Positions 1-8,405 of a DNA stretch of 64,000 nucleotides are shown here, one piece after another; position 1 is the first letter of the stretch; each line of letters opens with the position of its first letter. The stretch is taken from positions 2,046,001 to 2,110,000 of the forward strand of contig NZ_CP054698.1 of the NCBI RefSeq assembly GCF_014023275.1. The letters run 5' to 3'. The translations under genes were made by a program, and so were the position numbers. The notes under the pieces were generated by a model, which was given only the letters and a program-made list of their open reading frames with translations, did not search any database and had not been told where the DNA came from. This DNA comes from Nostoc edaphicum CCNP1411 (GTDB lineage: Bacteria > Cyanobacteriota > Cyanobacteriia > Cyanobacteriales > Nostocaceae).

Positions 1-2
1 AA

Positions 3-509
3 AATCCCGTATATATCTCTGGTATTCGCAACACTCAAGGGTTTGATTGGCATGATGCATCAACACTATGGGTAACAGACCACGGCCCTAGTGGTGAGTT
101 AGGTAGAAGTGGTCACGATAAAGTTAGTGTCGCCAGAGCAGGAGACAACCTTGGCTGGCCCACCATCTACCGTTGTGAATCAGGAGAAGGACTGATCACT
201 CCGTCCATTGTTTGGCGTCAAGCTTTACCTCCAGGTGGGGCAGCAATTTATACCGGAAATTCTATTCCTGAATGGAAGGGTAGTTTAATCATTCCGACCC
301 TCCGCTCCGAACACTTGCAGCGTGTCGTTTTCAACCCACAATCACCCCAGCAAGTCGAGCGTCATGAGGTGTATTTGCAAGGTAAATACGGACGACTCCG
401 AGAGGCAATTATGGGGCCAGATGGCGAGTTGTATGTCACAACTAGTAACTGTGATGGACGAGGGAGTTGCCCTTCACAGCAGGATAAAATTCTCCGCATT
501 ACCAAATGA
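3..509 (+). CDS. PQQ-dependent glucose/sorbosone dehydrogenase, C-terminal part (5' end outside window)
   Basis: The reading frame is open from base 3 to the stop at 507-509, giving about 168 residues with no start inside the window. The fragment reads like the last blades of the soluble quinoprotein glucose/sorbosone dehydrogenase beta-propeller: GIRNTQGFDW, then LWVTDHGPSG, DNLGWPTI, and a final blade with GRLREAIMGPDGELYVTTSN before ILRITK at the end. Proteins of this family oxidise sugars or sugar derivatives with PQQ in the periplasm. The catalytic His and the signal peptide would lie in the missing N-terminal part, so activity cannot be judged. The family call is firm; the substrate is unknown. 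Confidence 0.85.
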   Translation, partial: NPVYISGIRNTQGFDWHDASTLWVTDHGPSGELGRSGHDKVSVARAGDNLGWPTIYRCESGEGLITPSIVWRQALPPGGAAIYTGNSIPEWKGSLIIPTLRSEHLQRVVFNPQSPQQVERHEVYLQGKYGRLREAIMGPDGELYVTTSNCDGRGSCPSQQDKILRITK

Positions 510-633
510 AAAAGATGAAAAGCTCACGCCTAGATATAGAGAGCAAGAGTTTTAAAACACTGATTTTTTTATTTCATCCTTTTATTCAAAAACGCCGAAA
601 TCGTTTATAGTAATTATTTTTCTCTCTCTTTAT

Positions 634-660
634 AATTACGAATTACGAATTACGAATTAG
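634..660. repeat. Heptanucleotide tandem repeat (AATTACG)3-4
   Basis: Three exact AATTACG units and a partial fourth lie in the spacer after the dehydrogenase. Such intergenic heptamer tandems are common in heterocystous cyanobacteria. A related string occurs near 49365-49390. Confidence 0.8.
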
Positions 661-720
661 TAATTATTTCGGTAAATTTTTCAAATTTTGTTGCAAGTCA
701 AGTAGCAGCAGTAGTTGGTG

Positions 721-756
721 CTGTCACTTTTTGTTCACATTTTTTGGCAATAATGA
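721..756 (+). promoter_or_regulatory. Candidate promoter/operator shared with the gene at 3842
   Basis: The segment begins CTGTCACTTTTTGTTCACAT, continues with a T-rich stretch and ends in TTGGCAATAATGA, about 25 bases before the start at 782. It contains two TCAC half-sites 11 bases apart. Almost the same string lies at 3776-3808 upstream of the outer-membrane protein gene. An 11-base direct-repeat spacing suits an OmpR-family response regulator. The regulator is not identified. Confidence 0.5.
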
Positions 757-781
757 AGATTGCTAGAGAAAGGGGTTACGA

Positions 782-1135
782 ATGTTGATAGTAAACTTCT
801 TACTAACTTGGCTAGTTGGCGCTCTATCACTATTACTCACAGCCTATTTTGTACCAGGCTTTGAGTTTAACGCTTTTAGTACAGCCGCAGTTGCCGCATT
901 GATTTTAGGGTTAGTCAATGCAATTGTTCGACCTTTTTTGGTGATTTTAACATTTCCCCTTACCATTATCACGCTAGGCTTGTTTCTCTTTGTTGTTAAT
1001 GCGCTCATGCTTTTGCTGGTAGGATTTCTCGTTCCTGGATTTATTGTTGCTGGTTTCTTACCTGCATTATTAGGTTCAGTTGTTCTGACAATTGTTTCTA
1101 CCGTACTAGGACTTTTAGTTAGAAATGTAACTTAA
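782..1135 (+). CDS. Phage holin family (superfamily IV) small membrane protein
   Basis: This 117-residue protein is almost entirely hydrophobic and has four predicted membrane segments: about residues 4-25, 30-55, 57-82 and 88-112. The pattern LGLVNAIVRPFLVILTFPLT, followed by ITLGLFLFVVNALMLLLVG, is typical of the mycobacterial-type four-TM holin-like family. This family is widespread in bacteria without prophages and has no settled function. An AAAGGGG ribosome site precedes ATG 782. It is followed closely by mgtE on the same strand and carries its own candidate promoter at 721. There are no phage genes nearby, so a lysis role is unlikely. Confidence 0.85.
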   Translation: MLIVNFLLTWLVGALSLLLTAYFVPGFEFNAFSTAAVAALILGLVNAIVRPFLVILTFPLTIITLGLFLFVVNALMLLLVGFLVPGFIVAGFLPALLGSVVLTIVSTVLGLLVRNVT

Positions 1136-1167
1136 GATTGATTGGTGTAAATCTTCATTAAGTCATC

Positions 1168-1175
1168 AAGGAGGT
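1168..1175 (+). promoter_or_regulatory. Ribosome binding site that decides the mgtE start
   Basis: AAGGAGGT is a full Shine-Dalgarno match. It overlaps GTG 1174 and so cannot serve that codon. It sits four bases before TTG 1180, which is therefore the better start for mgtE. Confidence 0.65.
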
Positions 1176-1179
1176 GTCT

Positions 1180-2577
1180 TTGACAGAGAATCCACCTTCA
1201 TCTACACGACGATCAAATGTGTCCCGACAAGAACTTGTAGAATTAGTGCGATCGCAACTCGAAGCATTACTACAACAAGAAAACTTCCAGGGAGCGAAAG
1301 CTCTGTTAGTACCTGTACAACCTGTAGATATTGCCCAAGCTATTGAAGATTTGCCAAAAGCTATGCAAGCTATAGCTTTTCGCTTACTCTCAAAACAAGA
1401 GGCAATCGAAGTCTATGAATATCTCGACTCTAGTGTGCAACAATCCTTGATTGCAGAGTTGAGACATCAAGAAGTTTTCGACATTATAGATAAGATGTCG
1501 CCCGATGACCGAGCGCGACTATTTGACGAATTACCTGCTAAAGTCGTCCGCCGACTACTGGAACAACTCAGTCCAGATGAACGCGAAGCCACTGCTCTAC
1601 TTCTAGGCTACAAAGAAGGCACGGCTGGGCGAATTATGACTACAGAATATCTTTCTGTGAAGGAAGGTTTAACGATTAGCCAAGCCATTGAACGGGTTCG
1701 CGTTTTCGCTAGTGCGGCTGAAACTATCTACTACCTTTACGTGACTGATAGAGAACGCCGCCTTACCGGAACTCTTTCCTTTAGAGATTTAGTGATTGCC
1801 CAGCCAGAGCAAAGGCTGGGTGAAATTATGACCTGCGATGTAGTTTTCGTCCACACAGATACAGACCAAGAAGAAGTAGCGCGAGTCATCCAACACTACG
1901 ATTTAGTAGCTGTGCCTGTAGTAGATACAGAACAGCGTCTAGTTGGCATTGTCACCGTTGACGACGTGCTAGATGTTTTGGAGCAAGAAACCACTGAGGA
2001 TATTTATACTTTAGGCGGGTTGGAAGCTGGGGGCGATCGCTATTTCCAGACAAATATATTAACAGCAGCGCGTAAACGGGTTGTTTGGCTATTTGTTCTC
2101 TTAATTGCCAATACTGGCACTGCTACTGTCATTAGCTCTCAAGAAGATGTTTTAAAACAAGTTGTTGCCTTAGCTGCTTTTATTCCCTTGTTGATTGATG
2201 CAGGTGGAAATGTCGGAGCGCAATCTTCAACGGTTGTGATTCGAGGTCTGAATCTGAAGGAAGTTGGTATCAAAAAAGCTTTGCAAATAGTGACGCGGGA
2301 AACAATTACAGGGGCGCTATTGGGAGTGATGTTAGGAGTAGCAGTTATTATCTGGGCTTACTTCCTGGAAGGCAGTTTGCCAATTGCAATTACAGTGGGG
2401 ATGAGTTTGGTGGCAATTACTATCATTGCCGCTTTCTCTGGTTCTGGTTTACCGTTTTTATTTGGTTCGCTCGGTTTAGATCCAGCTTTAATGTCAGCCC
2501 CATTTATTACTACTGCGGTAGATGTTTTAGGAGTGTTTGTTTATTTAATGATAGCAAGGGTCATTTTACAAATATGA
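1180..2577 (+). CDS. mgtE: Magnesium transporter MgtE
   Basis: A protein of about 465 residues with the full MgtE order. It has a helical MgtE N domain (about 20-145, with DKMSPDDRARLFDELP), two CBS domains (about 150-275, with AGRIMTTEYL and VPVVDTEQRLVGIVTVDDV) and a five-helix membrane domain (about 300-465). The pore signature is visible as PLLIDAGGNVGAQSSTVVIRG, and ITIIAAFSGSGLPFLF lies in the last third. MgtE is a dimeric Mg2+ channel in the plasma membrane, gated by Mg2+ binding in the N and CBS domains. The TTG start is preferred over GTG 1174 because of the Shine-Dalgarno position. It is followed after 28 bases by the YihY gene and may be cotranscribed with it. Confidence 0.93.
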   Translation: MTENPPSSTRRSNVSRQELVELVRSQLEALLQQENFQGAKALLVPVQPVDIAQAIEDLPKAMQAIAFRLLSKQEAIEVYEYLDSSVQQSLIAELRHQEVFDIIDKMSPDDRARLFDELPAKVVRRLLEQLSPDEREATALLLGYKEGTAGRIMTTEYLSVKEGLTISQAIERVRVFASAAETIYYLYVTDRERRLTGTLSFRDLVIAQPEQRLGEIMTCDVVFVHTDTDQEEVARVIQHYDLVAVPVVDTEQRLVGIVTVDDVLDVLEQETTEDIYTLGGLEAGGDRYFQTNILTAARKRVVWLFVLLIANTGTATVISSQEDVLKQVVALAAFIPLLIDAGGNVGAQSSTVVIRGLNLKEVGIKKALQIVTRETITGALLGVMLGVAVIIWAYFLEGSLPIAITVGMSLVAITIIAAFSGSGLPFLFGSLGLDPALMSAPFITTAVDVLGVFVYLMIARVILQI

Positions 2578-2605
2578 GCAGGCCGCCAGCCAAACAATTT
2601 TCATT

Positions 2606-3559
2606 ATGCGCTTAACACAAGTTTGGAGACTCTTAAAAGAAACATTCTCCGAGTGGCAAGTTAACGAAGTATCTCTTTTGGCATCATCCTTAGCTTATTA
2701 CACAGTATTTTCTATTGCACCTTTAATGGTGATTATTATCACAATCCTTGGCGCAATTTATGGAGAAGCCACAGCGCAACAACAGATTGTTGACCAAATG
2801 ACAGAAATAGTTGGTAAAGAAGGCGCAGAATTACTTGCTACTGCGATCGCAAATTTAAGACAAGATGCTAGGGGGGGATTGTTACAACTAATTTTTAATA
2901 TTGGCTTTCTCATTTTTGGTGCTTCTGGAGTTTTTGCCCAAATTCAGTATGCGCTCGATAAAATTTGGGAAGTCAAACCAGAACCCAAACGGCAAATCTT
3001 TCATTTTTTGCGGAAACGGGTTTTATCTTTTGCAATGGTGTTAGTCATTGCTTTTTTACTATTTGTTTCTTATATAGTCAGAAACGTTTTATTCATCACA
3101 GTTAATTACTTAAGCGATTTATTACCTGGATTAAGTTCTCTGTGGCAAGCTCTCAGCTTTTTACTTTCATTTAGTATTCTAACATTTCTATTTGCCGCAA
3201 TATATACCATTTTACCCGATGCTCAAGTTGCATGGCGGTGTGCTGGAGTGGGTGCGGCAATTACCACCATCTTATTTATGATTGGTCAGTTTTTCTTTGG
3301 GTTATTTCTTAGCCAAACTGATATTGGTTCTGCGTATGGTGTTGCTGGCTCATTCGTAATTATTACTACATGGATTTATTACGCCGCTCATATCTTATTT
3401 TTAGGAGCAGAGTTTACTAAAAATTACGCCAAAATGAATGGCTCTCCTATTATCCCAGAAGAATATGCTATACATACTTCCGGCAAAAATCAAAACGAAT
3501 CTCAAGAACCTAATTCGGATAGAGATAATAATCAAGGCAGGCCCAAGCGTTATCGATAA
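2606..3559 (+). CDS. YihY/virulence factor BrkB family membrane protein
   Basis: This 317-residue protein has about six membrane segments between residues 25 and 270 and a charged, disordered C-terminal tail (HTSGKNQNESQEPNSDRDNNQ). The N-terminal VNEVSLLASSLAYYTVFSIAPLMVI and the later AYGVAGSFVIITTWIYYAAHILFLGAEFT are hallmarks of the YihY/BrkB family. The family was once called RNase BN in error; its transport or envelope role is unresolved. It lies 28 bases behind mgtE on the same strand, which suggests one transcript. No catalytic residues are expected. Confidence 0.9.
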   Translation: MRLTQVWRLLKETFSEWQVNEVSLLASSLAYYTVFSIAPLMVIIITILGAIYGEATAQQQIVDQMTEIVGKEGAELLATAIANLRQDARGGLLQLIFNIGFLIFGASGVFAQIQYALDKIWEVKPEPKRQIFHFLRKRVLSFAMVLVIAFLLFVSYIVRNVLFITVNYLSDLLPGLSSLWQALSFLLSFSILTFLFAAIYTILPDAQVAWRCAGVGAAITTILFMIGQFFFGLFLSQTDIGSAYGVAGSFVIITTWIYYAAHILFLGAEFTKNYAKMNGSPIIPEEYAIHTSGKNQNESQEPNSDRDNNQGRPKRYR

Positions 3560-3775
3560 AAACTTTATTTAATTTACATAAATTATAAATTAATTATCAA
3601 AAAGTTTAATTTAACTCGTAAGTAAATTTATATCTAAAGGATTAGATATTTGCGGTGTCCAAATACTGGACTTCTATAAATAGTGGTAGCATAACTTTTA
3701 ACTATGTTTTTTAATTGAGTAAATTTATCACCAAATAAAACAATTTCAACTAGATTACTAGCAAAAATTTAATAT

Positions 3776-3808
3776 CTGTCACTTTCTCTTCACATTTGTT
3801 GCTAATAC
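3776..3808 (+). promoter_or_regulatory. Candidate promoter/operator shared with the gene at 782
   Basis: The segment begins CTGTCACTTTCTCTTCACAT and ends with TTGCTAATAC, about 34 bases before ATG 3842. It matches the string at 721-756 at nearly every position, including both TCAC half-sites and the AATA block, which could serve as a -10 element. Confidence 0.5.
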
Positions 3809-3841
3809 TAGAAACAAGAGGATAAAAAGGAAGGAATATTT

Positions 3842-4495
3842 ATGATTACAACTCTTGTCCAGCGCACTTATATTCTACTAGCGTGTGCTACTGTGGCTGT
3901 TATTGGTAGTATTTTACCAGCTAGTGCTGAAAACTCTTCTTCGGCTAATACTCTTACAAATCAAGCAGAACAAGTAAGTGAAACTCCTGCTACTAATCTT
4001 AATTCTGCATCTGACTTGGTTATAGAATCAACACAGCCTTCCTCAGCCATTCAATCTGAGAAGGTAGCTCAAACTTTTGAACCTGGTAGAGCCACCCGTT
4101 CGGGTTCTAGCTATTTTGGTGTTGCTGGTAACATTGGTTTAACTGGCAATACACGGGTAGGTGAAGGTTCATTTGCTGTAATTAGCAAAATAGGACTTAC
4201 ACAAAATTTGTCTTTTCGTCCTGCGGCTTTAGTTGGAGATAATACAGTTTTTCTTGTGCCACTCACTGTAGATTTTCCTGTAGAAAATTTGGAAGTGACC
4301 CAGTTGAGTATAGCCCCCTATATCGGTGGTGGTATTGCAGTTTCTACAGGTAGAGATAGCACTGTGGGCGCATTGATTTCTGGTGGTGTAGATGTGCCTT
4401 TATCCCCACAGATTACAGCAACGGGTGGGGTAAATATCAGTTTTATTGATGAAACTGATGTAGGAATTTTACTGGGTGTTGGCTACAACTTCTAA
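3842..4495 (+). CDS. Outer-membrane beta-barrel protein, secreted, unknown function
   Basis: This 217-residue protein has a classic signal peptide of about 30 residues ending ILPASA. It is followed by a Ser/Asn-rich linker (30-85) and a domain of alternating short beta strands (about 95-217). Strand-like repeats such as YFGVAGNIGLTG, LSIAPYIGGGIAVS and ITATGGVNISF lead to the C-terminal ILLGVGYNF, whose final aromatic residue is the usual signal for beta-barrel assembly. It is likely a small eight-stranded porin-like protein. A strong AAGGAAGGA ribosome site precedes ATG 3842. The promoter resembles that of the holin-like gene. No enzymatic motif is visible. Confidence 0.75.
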   Translation: MITTLVQRTYILLACATVAVIGSILPASAENSSSANTLTNQAEQVSETPATNLNSASDLVIESTQPSSAIQSEKVAQTFEPGRATRSGSSYFGVAGNIGLTGNTRVGEGSFAVISKIGLTQNLSFRPAALVGDNTVFLVPLTVDFPVENLEVTQLSIAPYIGGGIAVSTGRDSTVGALISGGVDVPLSPQITATGGVNISFIDETDVGILLGVGYNF

Positions 4496-4530
4496 ATATT
4501 TTCAAGTCGCAATTATCAGAAAAAATAACT

Positions 4531-5226
4531 GTGGTTCCTCTGCGCGATAATAACCCAACAACAATTACCCCGTATGTTACCTACGGGGTAATTGTTACTA
4601 ACATTCTGGTTTTTCTTTATCAACTGAATCTGACGCCGCAACAATTACAAAGATTTTTCTACACGGCGGCGCTAGTACCATGCCAACTTTCAGCCACTTG
4701 TCCTAGTGGCTTGGAGAGTCAGGTAATACCAGAGTGGATGACCTTGATTACATCTCAATTCTTGCATGGTGGTTTTTTACACTTAGCAGGAAATATGCTG
4801 TTTTTGTGGGTTTTTGGTAACAATATTGAAGACCGCTTGGGTCATGTGAAATATTTAATTTTTTATCTGACGTGCGGTGTTTTAGCAGCGCTATCTCAGT
4901 GGTTTTTTTCACAAAATTCAACGATTCCTTCCTTGGGTGCTAGTGGTGCGATCGCTGGAATTTTAGGTGCATACATTCTCCGTTTCCCAAAAGCTCAAAT
5001 TCTGACCTTAATTCCCTTGGGGTTTTTCTTGACTACGGTACGAGTTCCAGCATTTTTCTTTCTTGGGTTTTGGTTTGCCCAGCAAGCATTCTATGGTATT
5101 GCTAGCTTACAGGCTCGCTCTAATATTGGTATGGAAAGTGGGGGGATTGCTTACTGGGCACACGCGGGAGGCTTCGTCTTTGGAGCAATTCTCGCTCCTT
5201 TATTTGGCTTGTATAAACGCCGCTAG
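4531..5226 (+). CDS. Rhomboid family intramembrane serine protease
   Basis: This 231-residue protein starts with GTG as MVPLRDNNPT, the usual opening of bacterial rhomboids. It has six to seven membrane helices. The catalytic dyad is visible: Ser138 in GASGAIAG and His211 in AYWAHAGGFVFG. HGGFLHLAGNMLFLWVFGNNIED supplies the conserved His84 and Asn88 region. It should cleave membrane proteins within the lipid bilayer; the substrate is unknown. It begins 35 bases after the outer-membrane protein gene, so the two may be cotranscribed. A 14-base-pair hairpin lies within its first 22 codons (4561-4595). Confidence 0.92.
   Translation: MVPLRDNNPTTITPYVTYGVIVTNILVFLYQLNLTPQQLQRFFYTAALVPCQLSATCPSGLESQVIPEWMTLITSQFLHGGFLHLAGNMLFLWVFGNNIEDRLGHVKYLIFYLTCGVLAALSQWFFSQNSTIPSLGASGAIAGILGAYILRFPKAQILTLIPLGFFLTTVRVPAFFFLGFWFAQQAFYGIASLQARSNIGMESGGIAYWAHAGGFVFGAILAPLFGLYKRR
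4561..4595 (+). promoter_or_regulatory. Hairpin inside the first codons of the rhomboid gene
   Basis: ACAATTACCCCGTA pairs perfectly with TACGGGGTAATTGT around a seven-base loop, within codons 11-22. A stem of this strength near the start could reduce translation or act as an attenuator. No T tract follows, so it is not a standard terminator. Confidence 0.4.
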
Positions 5227-5335
5227 AAAATTTAAATATCTCATTCAATAGCTGCTACTTTGGGTGAATAATCTGGGTGCGTGCGATCGCTAAACAATCA
5301 TACTCATTGAATATCCCCTTCCCAACTATTACCAC

Positions 5336-5359
5336 TGGGTTTTTCTATAGAAAAACCCA
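5336..5359. terminator. Perfect 24-base palindrome after the rhomboid gene
   Basis: TGGGTTTTTCTA is followed directly by its exact reverse complement, about 110 bases downstream of the rhomboid stop. The stem contains T and A runs in both directions, so it may end transcripts. The rest of the 5227-5519 spacer is AT-rich with one HIP1 octamer. Confidence 0.4.
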
Positions 5360-5519
5360 ATATCTAATTTTATTTTGTTATAAATCTACTAACTACAAAA
5401 ATATTAATATCAATATAAAATCAAAAATTACTACTAGTTAATCTTCCAATAGTAAGAGGAATCTTTAATAAATCTTATTAAAATGGTAAGTAATAGATCA
5501 AACATTGGAGAATAAAGAA

Positions 5520-6362
5520 ATGGCACTTGTAAAACTAGAACAATCCTACCCAGACTATCGAAAAAATTCTTCTGGAGTAGATGATATGAACATCAATAAC
5601 TTTGATGTTTATACGGCAACAAATGAAAAAGTTGGTTCAGTTCATGACATTTTAGTTGATGAAGAAACAGGTAAATTCCGCTATTTTGTAGTGGATACAG
5701 GCTTCTGGATTTTTGGTAAAAAAGTCTTGCTACCTGTTGGTCTTGCTGACGTTCATTATACTGACAAGCGAATATATGCCAAAGGTCTGACTAGAGAGCA
5801 AGTGGAAAACTTGCCCAATTTTGATGACTTAGAAACGATTGATTACGACTACGAGGAGCAAGTACGCGGTATTTATCGGCCTTCGGCTGCTACTCCTACT
5901 AAGACACAGCCTGCTGCTTATGACCGCAGCACTTACAAACATGAGCAAGAACCCTCGTTATACAATATTAACGAACAGGATGGTCAAACTCTGAAGCTGT
6001 ACGAAGAACGATTGATTGCTAGCAAGCAACGCCGCAAGACAGGGGAAGTTTCTGTTGGTAAACACATCGAAACTGATACTACCAGTGTTGCAGTACCAGT
6101 AGAAAAAGAGCGAGTAATAATTGAGCGTACAAGCCCCACAAATGCTACGCCAACTCGTCCAGGTGACGCAACTTTCCGCGAAGGTGAAGTAGCTCGTATG
6201 GATATTTACGAAGAAACGGCTGATATCCGCAAAGAAGCTGTTGTACGAGAAGAGGTGCGAGTCAAGAAAGTTGTAGAACAGGACACAGTTCAAGCTCAAG
6301 AAACTGTTAGACGCGAAGAACTTGACATAGATACTCAAGGGCGTTCTATGACAGAAAAGTAA
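5520..6362 (+). CDS. PRC-barrel and YsnF/AvaK (DUF2382) stress-response protein
   Basis: This 280-residue soluble protein has two domains. The first is an N-terminal PRC barrel (about 25-100, with NEKVGSVHDILVDEETGKFRYFVVDTG). The second is a C-terminal DUF2382 domain (about 165-275, with LKLYEERLIASKQRRKTGEVSVGKHIET and EEVRVKKVVEQDTV). A Pro/Thr-rich linker joins them. Cyanobacterial and Bacillus relatives (AvaK, YsnF) are linked to akinetes or general stress, but their biochemical role is unknown. ATG 5520 is chosen because GGAG lies nine bases upstream at 5507-5510; a TTG at 5505 would overlap that site. It stands alone between hairpins. Confidence 0.85.
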   Translation: MALVKLEQSYPDYRKNSSGVDDMNINNFDVYTATNEKVGSVHDILVDEETGKFRYFVVDTGFWIFGKKVLLPVGLADVHYTDKRIYAKGLTREQVENLPNFDDLETIDYDYEEQVRGIYRPSAATPTKTQPAAYDRSTYKHEQEPSLYNINEQDGQTLKLYEERLIASKQRRKTGEVSVGKHIETDTTSVAVPVEKERVIIERTSPTNATPTRPGDATFREGEVARMDIYEETADIRKEAVVREEVRVKKVVEQDTVQAQETVRREELDIDTQGRSMTEK

Positions 6363-6395
6363 GTTTTTTTTACATGAATTAAAAGCTTTCACCCT

Positions 6396-6427
6396 AAATC
6401 CTTCTCCTAAGCTTGGGAGAAGGATTT
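6396..6427. terminator. Hairpin, 12-bp stem, between 5520 gene and 6471 gene
   Basis: AAATCCTTCTCC pairs exactly with GGAGAAGGATTT around an eight-base loop. It sits 34 bases after the upstream stop and lacks a long T tract. It could be a terminator or one of the dispersed hairpin repeats of this genome. Confidence 0.45.
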
Positions 6428-6470
6428 AGAAATTAGCCCCCCAAATAAAACAAAGGTAAAATCAAACTAA

Positions 6471-8048
6471 ATGGCACAATTAGAGCATAATTTTCCTGGT
6501 AAATTGCTGGGGGCTGGTAGGTCAGGACAGGTATTTTTAGTCTCTAGTCAGGAAGGTTTAATAGCAAAAAAAATATTTTATACAGACAAAATTGCTAGCA
6601 TAATTCATTATTTTTTCTTCGGCTCTCCGAATCCTTATGTTTGGAATGAAGATGCGATACAATGCGCTTTTTTTCGCCGGAGAATTCTCACTGAATTAGT
6701 TCAGTTTTGGTTCGGCGATACTTTAAAAGTTGCAGAAGCGATCGCCACTTCTTGGAATCAAGAATTTAAAGCCTATCAACTAGATACAGAATTTATTGTT
6801 GGGAGACACGTTTCCTTACGTCAACCATGTAATCATGAGCGAATAGGCGAATTACCTGCCTTAGTTTCTGATATTATGCTGCCATTACAGAAAAAATTAA
6901 TTGCAGCAGGTCTTGATGGACTAGTTTGGCAAGCTGGTAAAGGAACACCCACAGCTTTAAATAATTTTTTATTAGCAAACGATACCCCAGGAAAGTATGT
7001 TTTTGTTTGGATAGATTTAGAATCGGGTGTACCAGCTTTATTTGGGTTGAATCCCTTAGCACTTTTTTCATTTTATTTGCCTAAATCAATAAAATATAGA
7101 CGGGCATTATTCGATGATGTAGATACGGATAAATTAAACAGATATTTAAATAGATATAGGGCAGAATTAGAAAATAGCTTGGGTACTCAAAAGTATGCTG
7201 AAGTTTTAGAGAATATTTTCCAATTAGAGTTTCACCAAAAAAAGTGGAAGTCAATGAGGAGAGTTGATCGCAGTATTCAATATCAATTCAAAAAAGGAGG
7301 AATTGACGAACAACAAGCTAAATGGTATTCTGAACACCCGTTGTTGTGGTATGGACGAGAGTTGCTGAGAATAATAGTTCAATTGGTATATAAGCTTTTT
7401 ATTGAATTACCTATTGCTATTATCAATAAACTCCTAAAAATCCCCTACTTACAATTTTTTTATCAATTGTGGAAATTTATTTCATCTCATCGTTATAGGT
7501 CTAACATCGCCAGAAATTATCTAGCTAAAAGAATCGAGTATTGGCGAAATAGAAAACAACTAATGAACGAAGAAGCTAACAGTCTATTGCAGCAATTAAA
7601 ACAGGAAAGCACTAGCGATTATTTAAATGATTTCAGCGTTCATCTGGGTATAAAAATATTTATTAAAGTTATTGAATACTTACTAGTACCACTTCTTTAT
7701 GTACTAGGGCTAATTGATGAATTTATTTTCATTACGTGGTTAATTATAGGAGGCCCAGTTTATCGAACAGTTTATACATCTTGGAGAATCTTACAAGCAG
7801 CGCTCAGTAGGCATGAAATTCCTTGGATTGCCTTTTTTGTTGGCTTAATCCCTACTCTGGGAATGCTTGCCTATCCTTGTCAAATTATTTACTCTGCTAA
7901 AGGAAGAAAGAAAAAAATTGCTCAATTTATCATCTATGATTTTTTCACTAGAATAGGAAATAAAATTCCTGGCTGGGGTGGAGAAGATACACAGACAGAA
8001 CATTTTTTTAATCTTTTCGCAGATAAGATTGCTCACCACAAAATATAA
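6471..8048 (+). CDS. Unrecognised protein with a kinase-like N-terminal half and membrane-rich C-terminal half
   Basis: A 525-residue protein not assigned to a named family. The first 230 residues resemble a divergent kinase fold. LLGAGRSGQVFLV looks like a glycine-rich loop, and IAKKIFYTD supplies a possible Lys. LDGLVWQAGKGTPTALNNFLL and FVWIDLESG resemble the catalytic loop and the Asp of the metal-binding motif. A basic, helical stretch follows (residues 230-400). The last part contains hydrophobic segments at about 290-330, 395-440 and 445-470, including PWIAFFVGLIPTLGMLAYP. It could be a membrane-anchored lipopolysaccharide-kinase-like or UbiB-like enzyme, but that is inference. It is monocistronic. 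Confidence 0.5.
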   Translation: MAQLEHNFPGKLLGAGRSGQVFLVSSQEGLIAKKIFYTDKIASIIHYFFFGSPNPYVWNEDAIQCAFFRRRILTELVQFWFGDTLKVAEAIATSWNQEFKAYQLDTEFIVGRHVSLRQPCNHERIGELPALVSDIMLPLQKKLIAAGLDGLVWQAGKGTPTALNNFLLANDTPGKYVFVWIDLESGVPALFGLNPLALFSFYLPKSIKYRRALFDDVDTDKLNRYLNRYRAELENSLGTQKYAEVLENIFQLEFHQKKWKSMRRVDRSIQYQFKKGGIDEQQAKWYSEHPLLWYGRELLRIIVQLVYKLFIELPIAIINKLLKIPYLQFFYQLWKFISSHRYRSNIARNYLAKRIEYWRNRKQLMNEEANSLLQQLKQESTSDYLNDFSVHLGIKIFIKVIEYLLVPLLYVLGLIDEFIFITWLIIGGPVYRTVYTSWRILQAALSRHEIPWIAFFVGLIPTLGMLAYPCQIIYSAKGRKKKIAQFIIYDFFTRIGNKIPGWGGEDTQTEHFFNLFADKIAHHKI

Positions 8049-8095
8049 TCAAGACTTTCTGAAAGCTAATACTTAAAGCTAGTTTTGAGGGTTTG

Positions 8096-8142
8096 TAGTA
8101 AGGACTTTATTGCTTAAAAACTAAGGATTAAAGTCTTTACTA
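8096..8142. terminator. Long hairpin downstream of the kinase-like gene
   Basis: TAGTAAGGACTTTA pairs with TAAAGTCTTTACTA, with one G-T mismatch and a 19-base loop, 48 bases after the stop. It is a likely transcript end. Confidence 0.4.
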
Positions 8143-8269
8143 GCAACTTGCTTAAGTAAGTGGCTAGGCACAATTAAATATAAGAGGCTCAAGAGCATAC
8201 AGCACTTGCATCTATTATGAGGTACAATCGTAAAAAAAAACAAAGCGGAGTACCCAATAGACGCATACT

Positions 8270-8405
8270 CCTGCAAAGAAGCAAGCTACGCGTTGGCGCA
8301 GCCTCTCTTAGAGAAGCAGCTACACTTACGAGAACGCTTTCAGCGTTAGCGACGAAGGAGCGTCACCCGCAGGGTATTTCGGCTTTTGTTTGCGTAAGCC
8401 CTGAA
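8270..8405. repeat. Dispersed cyanobacterial palindromic repeat cluster
   Basis: This part of the 730-base spacer 8049-8779 contains GCTACGCGTTGGCGCAGCCT, CTCTTAGAGAAG and AACGCTTTCAGCGTTAGCG, typical short palindromic repeats between Nostoc-type genes. The small open frame across it is composed of repeat DNA and is not called a gene. The remainder of the spacer (8410-8779) is AT-rich, with no recognised element besides the presumed promoter of the next gene. Confidence 0.6.

Noticed and set aside
782..1135. Holin-like gene as a sign of a prophage
   Set aside because: No integrase, structural or lysis genes are nearby, and this family is common in non-phage bacterial loci.
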